Shown: positions 8,656-17,496, counted from the first letter of the stretch. The stretch is DNA of 64,000 bases from Zafaria cholistanensis (GCF_008580665.1 NZ_BKDJ01000004.1:62001-126000), one strand, 5' to 3'. The notes: generated by a model not told the origin, from the letters alone. Numbers and translations: made by a program.

Positions 8656-10410
8656 CTACTTGAGGTAGTCGCCGTGGACCCAGCCGACCCTGCTGCCGGC
8701 CACCGTTTTCCGCCATGTCCCGGACTTGCCGACGATGTACACCACCGTCCCCTTTTTCAGGACCGTCAGCGACTTCCTGGACGTGGAGGCCCCCGTGCGC
8801 AGGTGCACGCCGGCGGTGGTCGCGGACTTGCTGCCCTTGGTGACGGTGGACTTCCTGACCCAGCCAACCTGGCCGCGCTGACTGATCTGGTACCAGTCCC
8901 CGGCGGCGGCCCTGAGCGTGACGGCGGTGCCCGCGGACGCAGTGCGGACCGCCGCCGCGGAGGTGGAGGCGTAGGAACGCAGGACCTGCTTGGACTTCAT
9001 CATTCCCAGGCCGGAGGCCGGCTGGACCTTGGTGGCCGCGGACTGCCTGAGGTAGCCGGTCTTGCCGCCGTAGGCGATTTTGTACCAGGTGCCGGCGGTG
9101 GCCTTCAGTGAGAGGACGGCGCCGGACGGGACGGTCTTGACGGCCTTGGCGCTGGTGGAGGCCGACGCCCGCATCGTCTGCTTCGAGGTGGCCAGCGCCG
9201 TGCCCGAGGCCTTCCTTTCGGTGGGGGCCGGCAGTTTGTCGACGTTCGAGCCGGTCGTGTCGGCCGCACCGGAGGACGAACCCGAGGAGCCCGAGGACGA
9301 TCCGGAGGAGGCGGCCGGGAGTTTGGCGAGGTATGCGGTGCTGACCCAGCCGGTCCTGGTGCCGTAGGTGATCTTGCTCCAGGTTCCGCTGGTCCCTGTC
9401 ACCTTGACCTTCCCGCCCGTGGCGATGACGAGCAGCCGCTGGCCCGAGGTGCTGGCGAGGTCCCTCATGTTCAGGTTTGCCGTCGCCTTGTGCGTCGGGT
9501 TCGCGGTGGTGAGGGCCACGGGCCTGCCCGTGGGATCGGAGGGGGTGACGTAGGGGTGCCACGCCCACCCGGAGTAGGCCACGCCCTTCACCGTGGCCTT
9601 TACCCGCACGAACCCGTTGCTGTAGGCGCCCGGCCAGCTGGTGACCTTGGTGCCGTGCGGCAGCACGACCTTCACCGGCGCGGCCAGGCTGGCGCTGGAG
9701 CGCAGGTTCAGGGTGGTGGCCGCGTAGTAGGTGCAGGTGGAGGGAGTGGTGAGGTTGTAGACGACCCTCGCCCCACCCTTGAGGTCCACCCCGCGGGACT
9801 TCAGGAAGGGCACCGGGTCGATGGCCGTGCCGTTCGAGTACCAGGCGTCGTACCAGATGTCCAGGTGCAGGTGCGCCCCGGTCGACGGGCCCGAGCTGCC
9901 GACCAGGGCAATCTTCTGGCCGGCCTTTACTTTCTGCCCGACCCTGACGTACTTGCTGGCCGTCCACATGTGGTAGTACCCGGAAAACACGCGCCGTCCG
10001 CCCACGTTGTGCTCGACCACGATCTGGCCCGAGGCCCCGTTGACCGGGTTGGCCACCCGGGTGACGACGCCGTCGCCCACCGCGTAGATGGCTGTGCCGT
10101 CCGCCGCGGAGAGGTCCTGGCCCAGGTGCTCGGTGCTGCCGCCCTGCACGGGAACGCAGCGGGGCCCCTTGGGCGAGGAATAGTTGTAGGACCCGGCCTT
10201 GAGCGGCATGGCCCACCGCGTGGTCAGGGGCAGCGACGAAATGCTGCCGCCGGCGGCAGCCACCGATGCCCCTGCCCCGACTGCGGCCGGCGCGGCCAGG
10301 GCCCGGGTCGAGGCCGCCGCCGGGGCGGCAACAAGGCAGGAGGCCGCCAGGACCGCGGCTGCCAGCGTGGTGGACCAAATTTTGGCAAGTGGAACCGGCT
10401 TTGAAGCCAT
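8656..10410 (-). CDS. Secreted M23 peptidase with five SH3b domains
   Basis: A 584-residue exported cell-wall protein. Residues 1-35 form a signal peptide (basic start, hydrophobic core, AAPAAAS cleavage region). Residues about 65-200 are an M23 endopeptidase domain with HLGQD (HxxxD) and HLHLD (HxH), so the zinc site is complete. After it come five bacterial SH3 (SH3b) domains of 55-65 residues each, spaced by short Ser/Gly or Pro linkers, ending in GWVHGDYLK. SH3b repeats normally bind peptidoglycan, so this is probably a wall hydrolase or remodelling enzyme. It is followed by the GT4 gene 55 bp downstream. Confidence 0.88.
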   Translation of the reverse strand: MASKPVPLAKIWSTTLAAAVLAASCLVAAPAAASTRALAAPAAVGAGASVAAAGGSISSLPLTTRWAMPLKAGSYNYSSPKGPRCVPVQGGSTEHLGQDLSAADGTAIYAVGDGVVTRVANPVNGASGQIVVEHNVGGRRVFSGYYHMWTASKYVRVGQKVKAGQKIALVGSSGPSTGAHLHLDIWYDAWYSNGTAIDPVPFLKSRGVDLKGGARVVYNLTTPSTCTYYAATTLNLRSSASLAAPVKVVLPHGTKVTSWPGAYSNGFVRVKATVKGVAYSGWAWHPYVTPSDPTGRPVALTTANPTHKATANLNMRDLASTSGQRLLVIATGGKVKVTGTSGTWSKITYGTRTGWVSTAYLAKLPAASSGSSSGSSGSSSGAADTTGSNVDKLPAPTERKASGTALATSKQTMRASASTSAKAVKTVPSGAVLSLKATAGTWYKIAYGGKTGYLRQSAATKVQPASGLGMMKSKQVLRSYASTSAAAVRTASAGTAVTLRAAAGDWYQISQRGQVGWVRKSTVTKGSKSATTAGVHLRTGASTSRKSLTVLKKGTVVYIVGKSGTWRKTVAGSRVGWVHGDYLK

Positions 10411-10719
10411 CAGTTATCCCCCCATGGGCGTGCGGGGGCGGCCCTGTCTCCAGGCGACGGCCCCGCACTACAACAATTACCCCAATAGTCACACATGCCA
10501 CATGAACAGCGAAAGAGTCCACGGCTGTTGTCGAGTGGGGCTGCGGACAGCCCCGGGCATACATTGGGCCCGTGCGCCTCACCCTACCGGACGGGTGTCG
10601 AAGTCCGGCGCAGGACCCGCCCTGCCGGGGCGCGGTGGCTCGGGGGCCGGGGTCCTCCCGGAGGCGGAAAACGGCGGCGACACACGCGGAATCGCAAATC
10701 GGCGCGTGCGCGGGAACGG
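10411..10719. other. Upstream region of the SH3b/M23 gene
   Basis: About 310 bp without a gene. The 90 bp next to the start (10411-10510) is AT-richer, with runs such as CTACAACAATTACCCC, and probably holds the promoter of the wall peptidase. The rest is GC-rich and ends at the terminator of the CAU tRNA. Short overlapping open frames here look non-coding. Confidence 0.4.
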
Positions 10720-10754
10720 AAAACCCGCCGGTCCCGAGGGATCCGGCGGGTTTT
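10720..10754 (-). terminator. Intrinsic terminator of the CAU tRNA
   Basis: Perfect 12-bp inverted repeat AAAACCCGCCGG/CCGGCGGGTTTT with an 11-base loop, starting 9 bases after the tRNA 3' end on the minus strand and ending in a T run. Confidence 0.9.
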
Positions 10755-10763
10755 CCGCACCTG

Positions 10764-10837
10764 TAGGGCGACCGGGGCTTGAACCCGGGACCAAGGGATT
10801 ATGAGTCCCCTGCTCTGACCAACTGAGCTATCGCCCC
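10764..10837 (-). tRNA. tRNA with CAU anticodon, probably tRNA-Ile2
   Basis: A complete cloverleaf can be drawn: acceptor GGGGCGA/TCGCCCT, D-arm GCTC/GAGC, anticodon stem GGGGA/TCCCT around CTCATAA, T-arm CCGGG-TTCAAGC-CCCGG. CCA is not encoded. The run GCAGGGGACTCATAATCCCTTGGTC resembles E. coli ileX more than elongator tRNA-Met, so I favour the lysidine-modified Ile2 that reads AUA; Met cannot be excluded by eye. Confidence 0.85.
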
Positions 10838-11006
10838 GCACGCAGTCCGCGCCGCACCCGGCGGCGCCTGGCGGCCCTTGGCGGCGTTGCAATCCTAGCC
10901 CAAAAGCAGGTCCCCGGTGTGTTGCGCGGCGCGGGTGGCGGCCGGAAGGCCGGCAGCCCGCCGGAAACCCGCGCAGGCCGAAACCGGTGCGCAGGGAAAT
11001 TCAGCG

Positions 11007-11074
11007 CGCAGTGACATTCAGGGCGCAGTGTCATTCACTGCGCAGTGTCATTCACTGCGCCGTGTCATTCAGTG
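11007..11074. repeat. Four 17-bp tandem units at the end of a glycosyltransferase gene
   Basis: Four head-to-tail 17-bp units of the form CGCAGTGTCATTCACTG; two are identical and two differ at one to three positions. Junctions create the perfect 12-bp palindrome CACTGCGCAGTG. The last unit contains the stop codon of the GT4 gene on the minus strand. Confidence 0.95.
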
Positions 11075-12262
11075 CGTCGTGAGGAAATCGTCCGCGGCGG
11101 CGCCGCGGTAGATCTTCTCGAAGGTTTCCATGGTCCTGTCCTGGCTGTGGGACATCGCCTTCTGGTGCCCCGCGGCGCCCATGGCGGCCCTGGCGGCGTC
11201 GTCCAGCGCCAGCACGGCGTCCAGCCTGCGCGCCAGCACCTCGGCGTCCCCGGGCGGGAAAAGGTAGCCGTTGACCCCTTCGTCCACCAGGTGGGGCAAC
11301 GCCATCGCATCCGCCAGCACCACCGGCTTGGAGGCGGACAGGGCCTCCAGGGTGACCAGGGACTGCAGTTCGGCGGTGCCCGGCTGGCAGAAGACGTCGC
11401 TGCGCAGGTAGGCGCGGCGCAGCTCGTCGTCGTCGACGTGGCCGCGGAAGTGCACGCGATGGGCCAGGCCCAAGCCGGCGGCCAGCCGCTCGAGCGGTTC
11501 GCGCTGCTCTCCGCCGCCGATGATCTCCAGGTGGGCCTGGGGGCTCGCGGTCATGCGTCCCAGTGCCTTGATCAGGACATCGATGTTCTTCTCCACGGCC
11601 AGCCGGCCCACAAATAGGACGGTTGGCCAGTCCGGCTTGTCGATGGATTCCCCCGGCACCGGCTCGTAGTGGCCGGAGTCGATTCCGTTGGACAGCGGCA
11701 GGACCTTGTCCAGGCGGGCGTGGCTCATCATGGCGCGGGCGGCCAGGGGCGTTGGGGTGGTGACCACGTCGGCTTTGCCCATGATCCGGCCCATGTCCCG
11801 CCAGGAGTTGCGGGCAATGATCCGCTTGAGCCAGCCGGGGAAGGGCAGGAACGGATCCAGGTTCTCCGGCATGAAGTGGTTGGTGGCGACCGTGCGGATG
11901 CCGCGGCGGCGGGCCTGGGCCAGCGCCGCCTGGCCCACCATGTAGTGGCATTGGGCGTGCACCACGTCCGGCTGGAGGTCATCGAGAAGGCGGGCCACCC
12001 CCTTCTTCGCCGTGTGGGGGAGGCAAACCCGGTAGGTCTCGTGCGTGGGTGCAGCGTGGGACTTCAGCCGGTGGACCATGGCCTCCGGCTGCGCCAGCGT
12101 GAAGCCGGGTCCGGGAACATTGCTGGCCGCCACGACGTGGACCTCATGGCCGCGCTTGGCCATCGCCGTGGCCAGCCGGTAGCAGAAAACGGAGGCACCA
12201 TTGACATCGGGCGGGTAGGTGTCCGCGGCAATCAGGATCTTCAGTGGTCTCTCACCGGTCAC
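11069..12262 (-). CDS. GT4-family glycosyltransferase (MgtA/PimB-like)
   Basis: 397-residue GT-B enzyme opening with LKILIAADTYPPDVNGASVF, the hallmark of actinobacterial GDP-mannose- or UDP-sugar-dependent lipid glycosyltransferases. The C-domain has GRLAVEKNIDVLIKAL and the E-x7-E motif (ELQSLVTLE). The start is a GTG at 12262 with GAGGAG 10 bases upstream; the open frame beyond it is antisense shadow. It lies downstream of a CDP-alcohol phosphatidyltransferase and a DMT transporter on the same strand, which fits glycolipid or phosphoinositol-type envelope synthesis, but the substrate is an inference. Confidence 0.83.
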   Translation of the reverse strand: MTGERPLKILIAADTYPPDVNGASVFCYRLATAMAKRGHEVHVVAASNVPGPGFTLAQPEAMVHRLKSHAAPTHETYRVCLPHTAKKGVARLLDDLQPDVVHAQCHYMVGQAALAQARRRGIRTVATNHFMPENLDPFLPFPGWLKRIIARNSWRDMGRIMGKADVVTTPTPLAARAMMSHARLDKVLPLSNGIDSGHYEPVPGESIDKPDWPTVLFVGRLAVEKNIDVLIKALGRMTASPQAHLEIIGGGEQREPLERLAAGLGLAHRVHFRGHVDDDELRRAYLRSDVFCQPGTAELQSLVTLEALSASKPVVLADAMALPHLVDEGVNGYLFPPGDAEVLARRLDAVLALDDAARAAMGAAGHQKAMSHSQDRTMETFEKIYRGAAADDFLTTH

Positions 12263-12330
12263 GTGCTGGGGGCTCCTCGTTGTTGTCTGTGTGGCCGCAG
12301 GCGGCCGCGGACCGCGATGCGGGTCCTGCC

Positions 12331-13239
12331 CTATCCCCCGGAGACCTCGTGGTCCTGCCGCTGTTCCCGCTGCCGTGCCGGCACGTCGGGATGGTGCCGG
12401 GACAAGGCAACGACACCCACGATAGCAACCAGGGCGGCGGCAGCCATGGAGATCGCGATGACCGGGTGCACATCGGGCCGCAGTTCGCCGAGGATTCCGA
12501 TGCCGATCGCGATGCCCACCATCGGGTCGATGACGGTCAGCCCGGCGATCACCAGGTCCGGCGGGCCGCCGGAGTAGGCGTTCTGCACGAAGTAGGTCCC
12601 CAGCAGCCCGGCCACCGCGATCGCCAGGACGGTGTACCAGGTCACGTTGGCCAGGGACAGCCCGTTGGGGCCCATCATGGCGACGGAAATGGTGCGCACC
12701 AGGACCGCCACGAAGCCGAACAGAACACCGGCACCGAGGATGTGGAAAATTGCCTTCAGGCGGTGGCGGAACACCACCTCCAGGCCGCCAAAGACCAGGA
12801 CCGCGAGGGCCAGCAGCAGGACGATCACCAGTTCCTGCCCGCGGGACACCTCGTGGTTGGTGGCCGTGACATTGATGGCCAGCACCACGAAGCCGATGCT
12901 GCCGGCCATGCACGCGACGATCGCCAGCACGGTGGGACGGTTGATCCGGATGTCCTGGTCCCGGGCATTGACCACCGTGGTGATGACCAGGGCGATTGCG
13001 CCGATTGGCTGGACCACGGTCAGCGGGGCCTGCGCCAGCGCATAGACGTTCAGCGCCATCCCGATGCCCATCAGCGACAGCCCAAAGACCCAGCGCGGAT
13101 TGCCCAAAAGCCGCATCATGCCGCGCGAACCGACGCTCAGTCCGCCGCTCGCGGCGCGTACCGCACTGCTCTGGCGCTGCGTCCCGAAGGCCAGGAAGAA
13201 GGCGGCTGCGATGGCGCAGCCGACCGCTACCCAGGGCAT
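12331..13239 (-). CDS. DMT-family membrane transporter
   Basis: 302 residues, about nine membrane helices, starting MPWVAVGCAIAAAFFLAFG. It resembles the actinobacterial EamA/NIPA-like DMT proteins that often sit beside phospholipid and mannosyltransferase genes. The substrate is unknown. The start overlaps the stop of the CDP-alcohol phosphatidyltransferase by 13 bp and has GGAGAAG upstream, so the two are probably co-translated. The C-terminus ends in a polar His/Arg/Gln-rich tail. Confidence 0.75.
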   Translation of the reverse strand: MPWVAVGCAIAAAFFLAFGTQRQSSAVRAASGGLSVGSRGMMRLLGNPRWVFGLSLMGIGMALNVYALAQAPLTVVQPIGAIALVITTVVNARDQDIRINRPTVLAIVACMAGSIGFVVLAINVTATNHEVSRGQELVIVLLLALAVLVFGGLEVVFRHRLKAIFHILGAGVLFGFVAVLVRTISVAMMGPNGLSLANVTWYTVLAIAVAGLLGTYFVQNAYSGGPPDLVIAGLTVIDPMVGIAIGIGILGELRPDVHPVIAISMAAAALVAIVGVVALSRHHPDVPARQREQRQDHEVSGG

Positions 13240-13901
13240 GCTTCTCCGGCGCGCAGGACCTTGGCCTTCTTCCGGGCCTGGATGAAGTACTGGACGGCGG
13301 CAATGACGTGCAGCGCGCATGCCGCGGCCAGGACCACGGTGGCCAGGAGGTCGATCCGTGCGCCGGCGACGCCTTCGACGTGGCCGAAGAGCAGCAGGGG
13401 CGTGCCGGCCAGCAGCATGGCGGTGCGGACCTTGCCCAGCGTGGTGACGGGCAGGTCCGGACTGCCCCGGAACAGGACCAGGGAGTTGATGATCAGCACG
13501 AGGTCCGGAACGACGATCGCGTACACCAGCCAGGCGGGCGCGAGCCCGGCCAGCACGATCGTCGCGGCGACGACGATCAGCGACACCCGGTCCGCCAGCG
13601 GGTCGAGCCACCTGCCGACCGTGGAGATTTGGTTGAACCGCCGTGCAACGTACCCGTCGACCCAGTCGGTGGAGCCGAGGAAGGCCAGCACCGCCGTTGC
13701 CCATCCGTACTGCGCGGTCCACACCAGCCATACGAACAGGGGCACCAGCAGGAAGCGCGCCACGGTGATGAGGTTCGGGGCCGTCCAGAACGTGTCGAGT
13801 ACGCGGTACTCGATGTCGTCGCGGTGTCCCGCTCCGATGATCCGCACGACGTTCCCCCCTTCCGTTCGTTCGGGCGCGGCCTTCAGGCCGTTATTAACCA
13901 T
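13227..13901 (-). CDS. CDP-alcohol phosphatidyltransferase
   Basis: 224-residue membrane enzyme that swaps CMP of a CDP-lipid for an alcohol (glycerol phosphate, inositol phosphate or phosphatidylglycerol). The catalytic signature D-x2-D-G-x2-A-R-x8-G-x3-D-x3-D is present in DWVDGYVARRFNQISTVGR followed by WLDPLAD (residues about 76-101). There are four to five membrane segments. It could be a PgsA-type or actinobacterial cardiolipin-synthase-type enzyme; the motif alone does not decide. Confidence 0.85.
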   Translation of the reverse strand: MVNNGLKAAPERTEGGNVVRIIGAGHRDDIEYRVLDTFWTAPNLITVARFLLVPLFVWLVWTAQYGWATAVLAFLGSTDWVDGYVARRFNQISTVGRWLDPLADRVSLIVVAATIVLAGLAPAWLVYAIVVPDLVLIINSLVLFRGSPDLPVTTLGKVRTAMLLAGTPLLLFGHVEGVAGARIDLLATVVLAAACALHVIAAVQYFIQARKKAKVLRAGEACPG

Positions 13902-13947
13902 GGTGCACGACGCCGGGCCCCGCCGGGTGCCGGCAGGGCCCGGCGCC

Positions 13948-14733
13948 CTACGGACGCAGGAGCCTGCGCAGGAAGACCACGAGGGCGGCCAGCGAGGCGG
14001 CCATCACCGCCAGCGGCTGCCACCGCTCGCGCAGGGCCTTGCCCGCGTTCTGCCCTGCCGGGCCCAAGGTTGCGGCGACGCGGTCAAAGCCCGCCTCCGC
14101 GGCCGTGGAAGCCCTGTGCAGCCCGTGCCTGGCCTGGGCCTTGAGATCGAGCTTGGCGCCGAGGTCGTCGCGCAGCAGGGCCAGCTGGTCGCGGCGGACG
14201 GCGGAGCGGCGGAGCAGTTCGCCGTAGGGCACCGGTTCGGGCCGGGCGGCCTCCCCGGCAGGCTTCGCCTGCTTCGCCGGCTTCTCCACGTCCAGGCTGG
14301 CCGGGTCGAAGGACGATCCCTCCCGGATCACGCCCAGGTCGTGGCGCAGGCCGCGGAGGGCGTCCTGCGGCAGCAGCGGCTGGGCGCGTTTGAAGCGGGA
14401 AACGGCCACCAGGGCCAGGGTGCCCGCGAGGAGCAGGAACAGGGCCGCGACGAGCAGCGCAGCCAGCCAGGCCGGCATCACTGTGGCAAGGCCCATGATG
14501 GCGGCCACCAGCAGCGCGACGACCATCAAGGACACGAAGACCAGGGCGCCCGCGGCCAGGGCGGCCGCGACGCCGGCCTTGATGCCCTTGGCCTTGAGCT
14601 GGGTGGTGGCCAGCTGAAGTTCGTCCTTGAGCTGGCCGGGCAACAGCCGGGAGGCCAGCCGTACTTGCTCGATCAGGGACGAGGGGGCCCCCGCGGTCGA
14701 CACTGTGGGCCGGTCCGTTCCGGTTTCTGCCAT
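13948..14733 (-). CDS. DUF1469-type membrane protein (phage holin superfamily fold)
   Basis: 261 residues. A Ser/Thr-rich N-terminus and amphipathic helix (residues 18-50) lead into two adjacent hydrophobic helices (about 52-80 and 85-110), a long charged middle part rich in Lys/Ala/Arg, and a C-terminal helix anchored by AVMAASLAALVVFL. This is the DUF1469 (holin-like) architecture common in Actinobacteria. It is chromosomal, not prophage: no phage genes are nearby. ATG at 14733 has TGGAGG upstream. The function is not established. Confidence 0.7.
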   Translation of the reverse strand: MAETGTDRPTVSTAGAPSSLIEQVRLASRLLPGQLKDELQLATTQLKAKGIKAGVAAALAAGALVFVSLMVVALLVAAIMGLATVMPAWLAALLVAALFLLLAGTLALVAVSRFKRAQPLLPQDALRGLRHDLGVIREGSSFDPASLDVEKPAKQAKPAGEAARPEPVPYGELLRRSAVRRDQLALLRDDLGAKLDLKAQARHGLHRASTAAEAGFDRVAATLGPAGQNAGKALRERWQPLAVMAASLAALVVFLRRLLRP

Positions 14734-14937
14734 GGTCAGCCTCCATCTTCTGCCGGCCCGGGCGGGCCGCCACACCCCAAATTACCATTCGCCGACTCGC
14801 CCGTGGCCGCCAGGCACAGCGCCGCCAGGGACTCCGGGAAGGCGGCTCCCCGGCGGATGCCCGGCCGCCCCGGACCGGCCCCCGCGCGGAGGGGCGGGCG
14901 AGCGGCCCGGGAGGCGCCCAAAACGCCCCCGAACGCA

Positions 14938-14970
14938 ACGAATCCCGCCCCCACCGGGGACGGGATTCGT
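14938..14970 (-). terminator. Hairpin downstream of first tRNA-Asn
   Basis: Inverted repeat ACGAATCCCG/CGGGATTCGT with a 13-base loop, 4 bases after the tRNA-Asn 3' end on the minus strand. There is no clear T run. Confidence 0.65.
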
Positions 14971-14974
14971 GCTT

Positions 14975-15050
14975 TGGCTCCCCCGACTGGACTCGAACCA
15001 GTAACCCTTCGATTAACAGTCGAATGCTCTGCCAATTGAGCTACGGGGGA
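14975..15050 (-). tRNA. tRNA-Asn (GTT), CCA-encoded copy
   Basis: Cloverleaf with acceptor TCCCCCG/CGGGGGA, anticodon loop CTGTTAA and T-arm ACTGG-TTCGAGT-CCAGT. The 3' CCA is encoded (14975-14977). The body is identical to the second copy 166 bp upstream on the same strand. Confidence 0.95.
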
Positions 15051-15175
15051 ATGAAGCGATAAGAACTCTATCAGGAAAGGTCCCCAATCCCGAAATCGGG
15101 TCCTGCCGTCACCGCTGCCCACCGGCACCCCTGCCCGCCGCCGCTGGGGAAGGACTTCCCGAAGGGGCACAGACA

Positions 15176-15209
15176 AAAGGGCCCCGCACCATGCGGTGCG
15201 GGGCCCTTT
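15176..15209 (-). terminator. Intrinsic terminator of second tRNA-Asn
   Basis: Perfect 15-bp inverted repeat AAAGGGCCCCGCACC/GGTGCGGGGCCCTTT with a 4-base loop and a short T run, 6 bases after the tRNA 3' end. It shows that the two tRNA-Asn genes are separate transcription units. Confidence 0.9.
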
Positions 15210-15215
15210 CGAAAG

Positions 15216-15288
15216 CTCCCCCGACTGGACTCGAACCAGTAACCCTTCGATTAACAGTCGAATGCTCTGCCAATTGAGCTACGGGGGA
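15216..15288 (-). tRNA. tRNA-Asn (GTT), second copy
   Basis: Same 73-nt body as the copy at 14978-15050, but the following bases are CTT, so CCA must be added enzymatically. It lies between dnaG and its twin. Confidence 0.95.
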
Positions 15289-15341
15289 AGGCAACGCATG
15301 AAACTGTACACAACCCGGCGCCCGAATGTGAAATCGGCGCC

Positions 15342-17441
15342 CTACTCCGCGCGCAGCGCCCGCCGCTGCAGCTCCAGCTCCAGCAGCTCCCGGTTGATCG
15401 CCTGGAAAAGTTCGGGGTCCGCGGCGGGGTCCATGCGCTGCAGCTGCCCCATCTTCTCCGCCTTGCGGTGGTTGATCTGCAGTTCGAAGAGCCGGTTCAT
15501 GATGTCCCGGCAGTAGCGGGTGAGTGCCTCCATGCTGTTGGCCGGCAGCGGCATCACCGCCAGTTCGGACACGAACGCCCGCAGCTCCTCGGGCACCTGC
15601 TGCCGGATCACCTCCACCCACTGGGACGGGGTGGCGCCGCCGGCACCGGCGGCCCGCACGGCGTCGTGCACCGCAGCGTGCGCCGGATGCACGAACCGCG
15701 CCGCGTAGAAGGCCTGCCACTGCTCCCCCGTCAGCATGCCGGGCTGCTGCAGGACCACCTCCAGCGACTCGCGTTCCATGCGGGCCACCGGATCGCGCGG
15801 ATCCGGACGCTGGAAAGCGGGCCGGGGCGGGGCCTGCATGCCGTCGGGGCCGGCGGCGTCGCCGTGCCCGGAGCCGCCGTGCCCGGAGCCGCCGTGCCCC
15901 GAGCCGCTGTGTCCAGAGCCGCTGTGTCCGCCTTCGTGCCGGTCGCCCGCGTGGCCGTCCCGCAGCGCCACGCCCGTGCCCCCGCCGGAGCGCGCCTGGA
16001 CGGCCTGGGCGGGCCCGGCACCCTGGCCTGGGGCCCCGCCGTTCCCAACGGGCCGGCCGTTTCCCCCGGCCCTGCCGTTTCCGGGGGCGCCGCCGTGGCC
16101 GGCTTCCCCGCGGGCGCGCTTGACGGCCGCCCCCACCGCCCGGTGGACGTCCTCCATGTCCATTCCCAGCCAGCCGGCGAGTTCGCGGGCATAGGCCGGG
16201 CGCATGGCCGAATCGCGGATCCCGGCGATGATCGGGGCCGAGGCCCGCAGCGCCTGGACCCGGCCCTCGACGGTGTTGAGGTCGAACCTCTTCAGGCCCA
16301 CGCGGATCGCGAACTCAAAGAGCGGACGCTTTGCGGCAATGAGTTCCTTGACCGCCTCCGGCCCGCGGTGCTGGCGCAGCTCACAGGGGTCGGCGCCGCC
16401 GGGCTCGACCGCGACGTAGGTCTGGGCGATGAAGCGCTGGTCTTCCTCGAAGGCGCGCAGCGCCGCCTTCTGCCCGGCCGCGTCGCCGTCGAAGGTGAAC
16501 ACCACCTCCCCGCCGGTACCGTCGTCCTGGAGGAGCCGGCGGGCAATCTTGATATGGTCCGCACCGAAGGCGGTGCCGCAGGTGGCCACGGCGGTGCCCA
16601 CTCCGGACAGGTGGCAGGCCATCACGTCGGTGTAGCCCTCCACCACGATGATCTGGCGGTTCTTGGTGATTTCCCGCTTGGCCAGGTCGACGCCGTACAG
16701 GACCTGCGACTTCTTGTAGAGCTGGGTCTCGGGGGTGTTCAGGTACTTGGGGCCCTGGTCGTCCTCGAACAGCTTGCGGGCCCCGAAACCGATCGTGGCC
16801 CCGGTCAGGTCGCGGATGGGCCAGATGAGGCGGCCGCGGAAACGGTCGTAGATGCCGCGGTTTCCCTCGGAGAACATGCCGGTGAGCTTGAGCTCCTCGT
16901 CGCGGAAACCCTTGTTCCGCAGGTGCTTGAGCAGCCCGTCCCAGCCTTTGGGCGCGTAGCCGACGCCGAAAAGCGCCGAAGCGTCCCCGTCGAAGCCGCG
17001 CTCGGCGAGGAACTGGCGGCCCGCCTCCGCCTCGGCACCGGCGAGCTGTCCGCGGAAGAACTCCTCGGCGAGCTTGTGCGCGTCCAGCAGCCGCTGGCGC
17101 CGGCCGACTTCCTGCTTGTTGGGGCCGTGGCCGCCGTCCTCGTAGCGCAGTTCGTAGCCGATGCGCGCGGCCAGGCGCTCCACCGTCTCGCTGAACGTGG
17201 CGTGGTCCATCTTCTGCACGAAGGAGATGACGTCGCCGCTCTCCCCGCAGCCGAAGCAGTGGTAGGTCCCCACCTGCGGGCGGACGTGGAAGGAGGGGCT
17301 GCGTTCGTCGTGGAAGGGGCACAGTCCCTTATAGGAGCCGACGCCGGCCGAACGCAGCGTGACGTAGCCGTCGACGACTTCCTTGATGTCGGTGCGTGCC
17401 CGGACCTCGTCGATGTCTTCGCGTTTGATCAGTCCGGCCAT
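15342..17441 (-). CDS. dnaG: DNA primase
   Basis: Synthesises RNA primers at the replication fork; 699 residues. The N-terminal CHC2 zinc finger (CPFHDERSPSF...CFGCGESGD, residues about 40-70), RNA-polymerase domain, and Toprim core with VEGYTDVMA and DGDAAGQKA (residues about 265-320) are complete. A variable linker at about 490-540 contains Gly/Asn and GSGHG pentapeptide repeats before the C-terminal helicase-binding helical domain. ATG at 17441 begins MAGLIKREDIDEVRARTDI, the canonical start. Confidence 0.97.
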   Translation of the reverse strand: MAGLIKREDIDEVRARTDIKEVVDGYVTLRSAGVGSYKGLCPFHDERSPSFHVRPQVGTYHCFGCGESGDVISFVQKMDHATFSETVERLAARIGYELRYEDGGHGPNKQEVGRRQRLLDAHKLAEEFFRGQLAGAEAEAGRQFLAERGFDGDASALFGVGYAPKGWDGLLKHLRNKGFRDEELKLTGMFSEGNRGIYDRFRGRLIWPIRDLTGATIGFGARKLFEDDQGPKYLNTPETQLYKKSQVLYGVDLAKREITKNRQIIVVEGYTDVMACHLSGVGTAVATCGTAFGADHIKIARRLLQDDGTGGEVVFTFDGDAAGQKAALRAFEEDQRFIAQTYVAVEPGGADPCELRQHRGPEAVKELIAAKRPLFEFAIRVGLKRFDLNTVEGRVQALRASAPIIAGIRDSAMRPAYARELAGWLGMDMEDVHRAVGAAVKRARGEAGHGGAPGNGRAGGNGRPVGNGGAPGQGAGPAQAVQARSGGGTGVALRDGHAGDRHEGGHSGSGHSGSGHGGSGHGGSGHGDAAGPDGMQAPPRPAFQRPDPRDPVARMERESLEVVLQQPGMLTGEQWQAFYAARFVHPAHAAVHDAVRAAGAGGATPSQWVEVIRQQVPEELRAFVSELAVMPLPANSMEALTRYCRDIMNRLFELQINHRKAEKMGQLQRMDPAADPELFQAINRELLELELQRRALRAE
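15861..15935 (-). repeat. 15-bp repeat encoding GSGHG in the dnaG linker
   Basis: Five 15-bp units (GCCGTGCCCGGAGCC on the plus strand, drifting toward GCTGTGTCCAGAGCC) code for Gly-Ser-Gly-His-(Gly/Ser) in the primase linker. The frame is preserved. Confidence 0.9.
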
Positions 17442-17496
17442 GGCCCCCAGTCTAGTCCCGGCCTCCAAACCGCCCCCGGCACGCCGGGGGCGGGGC

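Noticed and set aside
13948-14733. Prophage holin
   Set aside because: The DUF1469 fold is chromosomal in Actinobacteria, and no phage genes, integrase or att sites are nearby, although tRNA genes are.
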